Part shown: positions 58,095 to 64,000 of the stretch, piece after piece
Position numbering within the stretch: the stretch's first letter is position 1
Layout of the letters: every line of letters begins with the position of its first letter
Translations under genes and position numbers: made by a program
NCBI GenBank assembly: GCA_027943335.1
Contig: BSBK01001579.1
Coordinates: forward strand, 1-64,000
Source: Chamaecyparis obtusa
Lineage: Eukaryota; Streptophyta; Pinopsida; Cupressales; Cupressaceae
Direction of reading: 5' to 3'
DNA length: 64,000 nt
Notes under the pieces: generated by a model
Database searches by the model: none
What the model saw: only the letters and a program-made list of their open reading frames with translations
What the model was told of the DNA's origin: nothing

Positions 58095-60789
58095 TGTAAC
58101 GCCCCGCCAGGAGACCCAAGAGAATTACACTAAAATTATACTAAGTTATGCAACATTTTTTTTTTGTTTACTAATGTTAACAAGCACATTGAATAAAGCA
58201 TCACATTGTTCTACAAACATCAGTTTAAATGAACACTTCATATGTTTTATTCCCAAGGGTCCCTGACGTAGAATTACGTTGTCTAACTAACACTACGCTA
58301 ACATGATCGAATGTTAAAGGACTCTTAAGTACAAAGTAAAATTAAATACGTCACTTAAATCAATATTACATTACAACACATGATCACCTACATCCGCTAC
58401 ACATGTCGTAGGGTATGCGGTGATATTTAATACAATTACAAGTATCAAAATACATCATGGATCCACGTAGGGATCATTACTAATCAAATGAAACCTCTTA
58501 CAAGTACAAGATAATATCTTCTATCAACTAGGTACATAAATCTGCAACAAATGTGTTAGACTGATCCAAGTGTTCAATCAGGTGAAAAGGATAATCCGCA
58601 AGAGTCTCAATGGAGGAGTACACTACCTCCCGACCATGTGGAACCCAGAGGTCCACCCCACCGTGCTAGGGAGATAATCACCAGGCCCACACACACACTA
58701 AGGATCAATCTCCAAACCACATCTAGGAGAATATATCTAATACAAGAGGGTATACGGGTTACCAGAGGCACTGACCTACGTAGGATATCTACGGTGTGAG
58801 TAGGAAGGTGTCATCACGTAGATCCACCCTCGAGTTTAGTCCTGAAGGTTCCTCACTGAACCGACGGCACTCAAGTGATCATACGTGGCATCGATATCTC
58901 TCATGAAGACAAGTATATCGATGATGCATCTAGCATCCTCCCGCATCCATCCTTAGTCTTAACTAGCACTCAAGGCATGGGCGAGGTATTTCAAATTATC
59001 TTTTTTTTTTTTTTAATGTTATCCTGACTAAATCAATTTTTATAATGTTATCACTGGAATTAAGAAACTTGACAATGGATGATCCGTCAGCCACTTGTGG
59101 GCCTCGGCGATCCATTGCAAGCCACCCCCTACATCACATCTAGATAACCTACCCTAGTTTCACAACAACACCCATCCTGGTTCGTGGCCACATTTATCAT
59201 AATAATTCCAAGTAAACAGATAAACAAGGACCAATCATAATCCCATTCAAGGCATAAAACCACTTAGCCACTAATTCACATTTTAATCCACCAGGAGGAA
59301 GATACTAACAGGGATCAATTTGACCACCCATCAAGGTCTCACATTGACCCTAATCCAAAACAAGCAAATAAAGATAGCATCCACATAGCATCGTAAATAC
59401 AATCATCAAATAGATAACTGATAACCACAACAAGTACCCGACCTCTGGATTTTACCCCCTAATTGGTCATCTAACCCATATGCAGATCGACTACACCAAT
59501 AATATAATTCACATGTTCGTACAATTACACAATAAGAGAACATCAAAAACACAATGAGATAACATTTACTAATATCTCCCTATTATCTATAAATATTGAT
59601 TATAGAGTACGTTCATTATCTAATTAAAAGATTACATTATAACCATTAAAAATTATAGACATACTTTACTCCCAATGTTACAATGGAATATTAATTATAA
59701 TTACTAATGTGTTAATTAATTAAACTCACAAAATATAAATTCATTACTCAATTTTAAATAAAACATACATAAATCTTAAACATATAAGATTTCTATTCCA
59801 CTAAATCCTAGACTAGCTTTTAATAAAGTATCTACTCACATTCAAATAGGCTCTAGTAGCTTTTAAATTCAGCCACCTCAACAAGCAATAAACAAATAAA
59901 TTAACCTTGAAATATATCCCCCTTACCTTATTAAATACTTTCCCTAAACTAGCACATGTGAAAGGAGGTCTTGTCTTGCATAAAGTTTTCAAATCTTTTT
60001 ATTGGGTCAAGTGTGTACTTGGGGCTGACACATCATCAAAGCCCCTTCACTTAATGCCTTCCCTTTATGTCTTCATCAAAACCCACGTAGCCTTGCCCAT
60101 ACTTTGAAATTAAACACAAAACAATTTAATGAAATTACCCTTTTATGATATGACATGGGAAAGGAGTGGGGAGTACTTGTTCAAAGTCCAAGGTAAATGC
60201 AAGTGGATGGAGGGGCGCCAGACTTGGAGAATGGGCCCAAAACAATTTAAAAATATGCCCAAAGCCATTGGGGAAAGGGTGAAGAGACATGTCAAGTACA
60301 TGTTAGGTGTGGGAAGAAGTAGGAGATTGACATGTGGCATTGGGGAGTGGGCTTAGCCCCCAAAGAAGATTTAATTACATATACATTTATCTATTTTCAA
60401 AAAGGGTTTGTCCTTCAAATTGGAAGTGGGTCCCACGCCAAGTTTGAATGAGAGTTGCATTGAATTGAATATACAACTTATTTAATTTAAAGTTTGAATA
60501 TGCATTATTCATTTTAGAGTTGAATATGCATTTAATCATATTATAAAATACTAGTTGGTAGGAATAATATTAAAATATTGACTGTGTTTTTTTTTTGAAG
60601 GGAATTGGTTTTCCTCATACATTTTCCAGCAAGCTGGAAGTGTATTTTTGGTTTCAATTTAGTTTTTTTGTTTTTTTTTTGTGCTTGCTTCTTTTCTTAA
60701 GGACTTTAATTGATTTTGTTATCCAAGCAAATGGTGTTTTGCCTCCAAATTGTTTTCTAAAACAATATATTAGATTCTTAATTTCAGAA

Positions 60790-60857
<68 letters not shown>

Positions 60858-62380
60858 ATATATAATCAATTAAATGAATAAATGGCAAGTAAATGGATCT
60901 AAATACAATGATTTCCATTGAGATTATGAAGCATCAAGCTCTCTTGCATTTCAATTTGGTTTCTCCTACGGTTGAATTGAGAGGGTTTATAAGTTTGAAA
61001 CAATGAAATATCACAAATGTAAACTAAATTTCTCATTGTTTTGTTTTCTCACTTCACATTTAAAGAAGGTAAATATGCTCTCTCATTAATGGAAAACTTA
61101 AAACTAGAATGGAAACATGATAAGGGAATTCGAAACCTACCTGATTCTCAAAGCGGGTTGATGAAACCAGCCTCTCAACTGTGATCCAAATGTGCTCCAC
61201 AAACTCAATCCTCCTCTTCTTCCTCTCTTCTCCTTCTCCAAAAATTGCATATCAAAAAGTGGTGACAAGTCTCTCTCTTTTGCCTCTAAATTGGCTTGGA
61301 AAGTAGGGAAGAAATATTTTATTATTTTCCCCCCTACTATTCAAGTCAACTACCTAAAATGAGACAATTTAAAAATTGTAGAATTTCTTTTTCTTTTTAT
61401 TTCTTCTTCTTGAATTTCATTTCTTTTTATTTTCAATTTATCATTTGGTTTAAGTTATATCACTCAATATTTCAATATTATATAGTAAGCTGTGTTTATA
61501 TATAATCATATATATACAATTAACGTATATACAATTAATAATAGTATAACCATAAGGGACATAGTGTAAGCATATGTATCTGATTAAGTCATAACATACC
61601 AATAACATAATATTTACCAATGTGTCAACATAATTTCAATGACTATCAGAGATCATACATGAGATCTACAAGGTCAAAATGCAACACCGACATGAAACAA
61701 AACCTAAGACAATATCATGCTCAACCGGGAAACATATATCGGATTCGTTCTACCAGGATGAATTCGATTTAGGTGAGTCAAGTAAGGTCTCATCCGTGAT
61801 TTTAGGATGGTTAGGTTAGGTTAGGGAATTGGCCTGAGTGCTAACTCCCCTTCTCCGCCATTGAGACATAATAATGGCACGCTCATCCTGTCAAGCCAGG
61901 GAAGTCGATGCCCGGTACCTGCAACCTGCATAAGAACCATTGCATGTACATGTGCAAATATAACATACTATCAGACAATGGTAGGGATGGCTAGGACGTG
62001 TGGACCCGACTAAATGCAGGTAACTACGCCTCCTCCTCTACCATACATGCATGTCAACAGAAAAGAAAACATATATGATAACAAACATGATACCATACAC
62101 ATGCGGGTATGGGGTAAGTACCAAATATAATCATCATCTAATTACTTCAATTTATACATGCATTTAAAACATCATATAAAATCCATCATTACTAGATTAA
62201 ACCATTACGTAAAGTTTTGTTTTAGGTTCAACATGACAATTAACATCCAAACTATAACTGTTTAATCACACACCAAAATATAAATATAACATGTAATATA
62301 TGTCTGATCTAATCAACCAAGATAAAACAGTGTCAAACTAAACATAGTATCAGCAAAAGAAAGATGCGAGGGGTACTACA
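58095..62380 (-). repeat. 5' LTR of Tekay-like element (4286 bp)
   Basis: Near-identical partner of 48890-53195, followed by the gagat duplication. It contains the element promoter on the minus strand; I could not place a convincing TATA box among the many AT-rich candidates. Confidence 0.97.
60792..60855. repeat. (AT)n microsatellite in the right Tekay LTR
   Basis: 64 bases of uninterrupted AT, 18 bases shorter than in the other LTR. Confidence 0.97.
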
Positions 62381-62385
62381 GAGAT

Positions 62386-62620
62386 GAATCCAATGAACAT
62401 GGATGAGCAACATTTCCAAGCCCTATAATTGAATCTCATTCCCAAACCACTTCTTTCAATTGAGAAATTTGATAGTACTTCTTTAGTCATCTTCCAGGTG
62501 AACCAAATAGGTCATCCCATATTGCGGAAATCATTTTCAGAATTTGTATCTTCCAGAATTGCAGGATCTTCCAAAATTGACTATATCTAGCATTTGGTAT
62601 TCCATGCACCAAATGGGCCC
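62386..62620. other. Right segment of the PIF/Harbinger-type element
   Basis: Unique sequence ending in the right terminal inverted repeat (about 62598-62620, ccatgcaccaaatgggccc at its end), then the taa duplication. Confidence 0.75.
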
Positions 62621-62623
62621 TAA

Positions 62624-64000
62624 GGGTGGAGATTGAAAGATGGAATATCCTAGGGCTGAAATTGACTTAGTTGAAAGAGTTGAGAGAAATATGGATTTAG
62701 TTGGAATGTGAGAGGTGGAATGTTCCTCCTACATTGACAAAAGGGAGTGTAAGGTGGAAGGGAAAGACACATGTCAAGTGTCTCACAAAGACTTTTGAGA
62801 AGAAGCTGGGAAGACATTTTACTCATGAGGACTCTTGGTATAGGTCTCCCATGAGTCACATTTGACTCCTTGAGGTGGCTAGAGAAGCTCTTAAGGAATA
62901 AGGAATGTGATCATGACCAAGTTCAAAGAGGACATGTGGTCATGAGACCAAGTCTCATGAGGCTAGATAGCCTTTTAAAATAGGACACATGGGTGAGCAT
63001 AATTGTGAGTAATTAGTAATTAATATAAATTAATTATCTTAGCCAAAATGATGTGTCAAGTGACTAAGTCTATGAGATAGACTAAAAGACTTAGTCATAT
63101 CTAGTGATTTTGTAATTAAACGACTAACTAAATCACTTTAATAAGACTAATTAGAGGACTCAGGATAAGAAGAATAACATATAAGTGAATGTAAGAAATA
63201 AATTAAATAATTTACTTAGTAATAGAATGAATAAATTTTTTATTAACTAATAAATATTTAATTAATTTATCAAGCCAGTTTTAAGTGTATACATTTTTCC
63301 CCTCTTTGAAATAATGCATTGGTCACAATATTTCAAATAAAAATTAAGACTTTAGCACATTGCCCTTGTCCTAGTCAAAAGTGATGCTATAATGCCCCCT
63401 CGAGAGATTGATCAATAAATTTATTGATGATTTTTTTTGTTTTTTTTCTATTTTTTTGTGGGTTGAGGATCAATCTAAAAAAGACATGGTAGAAAATGAG
63501 GAAAAATGGGAGGGGAGAAGAATTTCAAAAGGGAGGGTCCACGCAACAAATAAATAGGGTCCACAAGCTATATATAGGGGTGTAAGGGGTAGATAAGTGA
63601 ACATTTGCACACTTGTCATCAATAGAATAGATCTTTGGAGAGAGGAGAGAAAAGTAATCAAAATGTTGTTCCCATTGCCAGATCACTATTTCTAGCATGT
63701 CTAGTGGTTCCAAAGGCTAGCTGACTATGGAGAGCTAGTAGGTGGTTTGATCCTCCTTCATTTGTGATTGATCAAAATATTTAGATTAGATGTTTAGCAT
63801 GTTTAGGATTGAATTGAATTTTGTTATATAGGTAGGATAATTTTTTTTCAATGGTTGAGAATGAATGCACAACAGGATTCCATGTTTGTACAGCTTCATT
63901 GGATTTTTGTGCATACATGTGGGGTACCTGTGTAAATGAAGTATGAAATTGTAGGAGTTGCAAATTTATCGAATAAATATGCAAAAAAATAGAAATTGTG
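62624..64000. other. Right flank, no gene; LTR- or promoter-like segment
   Basis: No ORF longer than about 70 codons and no domain. From about 63390 (ataatgccccctcgagagattg) through a TATA box at 63569 to a purine-rich ggagagaggagagaaaag at 63636, the layout resembles the U3/R part of an LTR, but no partner LTR is visible in the window. Confidence 0.5.
63569..63577 (+). promoter_or_regulatory. TATA box candidate in the right flank
   Basis: TATATATAG in the context ccacaagctatatataggggtg, followed 30-60 bp later by cttgtcatcaatag. A good core-promoter match with no supported gene before the window end. Confidence 0.4.

Larger units (their letters stand above)
48890..62380 (-). mobile_element. 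Tekay/Del-like Ty3 chromovirus with 4.3 kb LTRs
   Basis: 13.5 kb element on the minus strand, flanked by gagat (48885-48889, 62381-62385). Very long, almost identical LTRs (4306 and 4286 bp) surround a 4.9 kb interior with one gag-pol frame. The initiator-Met primer site is beside the right LTR and the polypurine tract beside the left. An in-frame chromodomain coding segment after integrase (beyond a stop) and the long LTRs fit the Tekay/Del branch of chromoviruses. It inserted into the PIF/Harbinger-type element. Confidence 0.95.
43140..62620. mobile_element. PIF/Harbinger-type (Tourist-like) element, about 1 kb, split by two retrotransposons
   Basis: Terminal inverted repeats of about 23 bp, GGGCCCGTTTGGTACATGGA on the left and GGGCCCATTTGGTGCATGGA on the right (reverse complement), differ at two positions and are flanked by the 3 bp duplication taa (43137-43139, 62621-62623). 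This combination is typical of PIF/Harbinger and Tourist-like elements. The element's own sequence is 43140-43383, 48382-48889 and 62386-62620, about 987 bp. A 60-codon frame at 48569-48751 (with CGCICKTHHPAKRQ) is unrecognised; no transposase is seen, so it is non-autonomous. Confidence 0.82.

Noticed and set aside
1..64000. CRISPR arrays, operons, phage-type or bacterial defence systems, tRNA and rRNA genes
   Set aside because: No spaced repeats with unique spacers, no bacterial gene organisation and no structural RNA sequence was seen; the TGGTATCAGAGC sites are retrotransposon primer sites and not tRNA genes.

Overview
This is plant nuclear DNA. It is AT-rich, has no recognisable host gene, rRNA or tRNA, and is almost entirely transposable elements, several of plant-only or plant-typical families: Tnt1/Tork-like copia, Tat-type Ty3 with a second archaeal-type RNase H and an antisense plant mobile domain ORF, Tekay/Del-type chromovirus, a Tourist-like PIF/Harbinger element and a hAT. 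Old, nonsense-riddled copies beside one very young insertion suggest a large-genome seed plant. A gymnosperm is plausible but the sequence alone does not prove it.

The window resolves into two nested stacks, and every insertion can be closed by its target-site duplication (TSD). Stack 1: a non-autonomous LTR retrotransposon (1691-42433, minus strand, TSD gatcc) lies in flanking DNA. Its right LTR is split by a hAT element (8511-42005, TSD acaatgat). The hAT in turn carries a copia element, copia-1 (8675-13458, TSD aaaat), and a 16.7 kb Tat-type Ty3 element (13980-30709, TSD acttc). Stack 2: a PIF/Harbinger-type element (43140-62620, TSD taa) is split by a second copy of the same copia family, copia-2 (43384-48376, TSD tgaag), and by a Tekay-like Ty3 element with 4.3 kb LTRs (48890-62380, minus strand, TSD gagat).

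Once its two inserts are removed the hAT is about 12 kb, far more than its transposase needs. Besides a degenerate transposase (41202 to 38435, minus strand) it holds three plus-strand reading frames I do not recognise: an intact 195-codon ORF with a TATA-like box and an AATAAA (31066-31653), and two decayed frames of about 301 and 1018 codons (33687-34592, 34595-37651), the second with a G-patch-like segment and a long coiled coil. This possible multi-gene cargo is the best candidate for something undescribed. The outer retrotransposon is also unusual: it has zinc-knuckle and coiled-coil ORFs but no visible protease, integrase or reverse transcriptase.

The two copia copies can be compared base by base. 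They keep the same 3957 bp frame without frameshift but have been broken separately, mainly by CAG-to-TAG and other C/G transitions, as expected from deamination of methylated cytosines. The Tekay element is much younger: its LTRs differ by only four substitutions and two indels that I could find, and its polyprotein is open except for one TAG that cuts off the chromodomain. DNA outside the elements (1-1685, 42439-43136, 62624-64000) contains microsatellites and an LTR- or promoter-like stretch, but no gene I can support.
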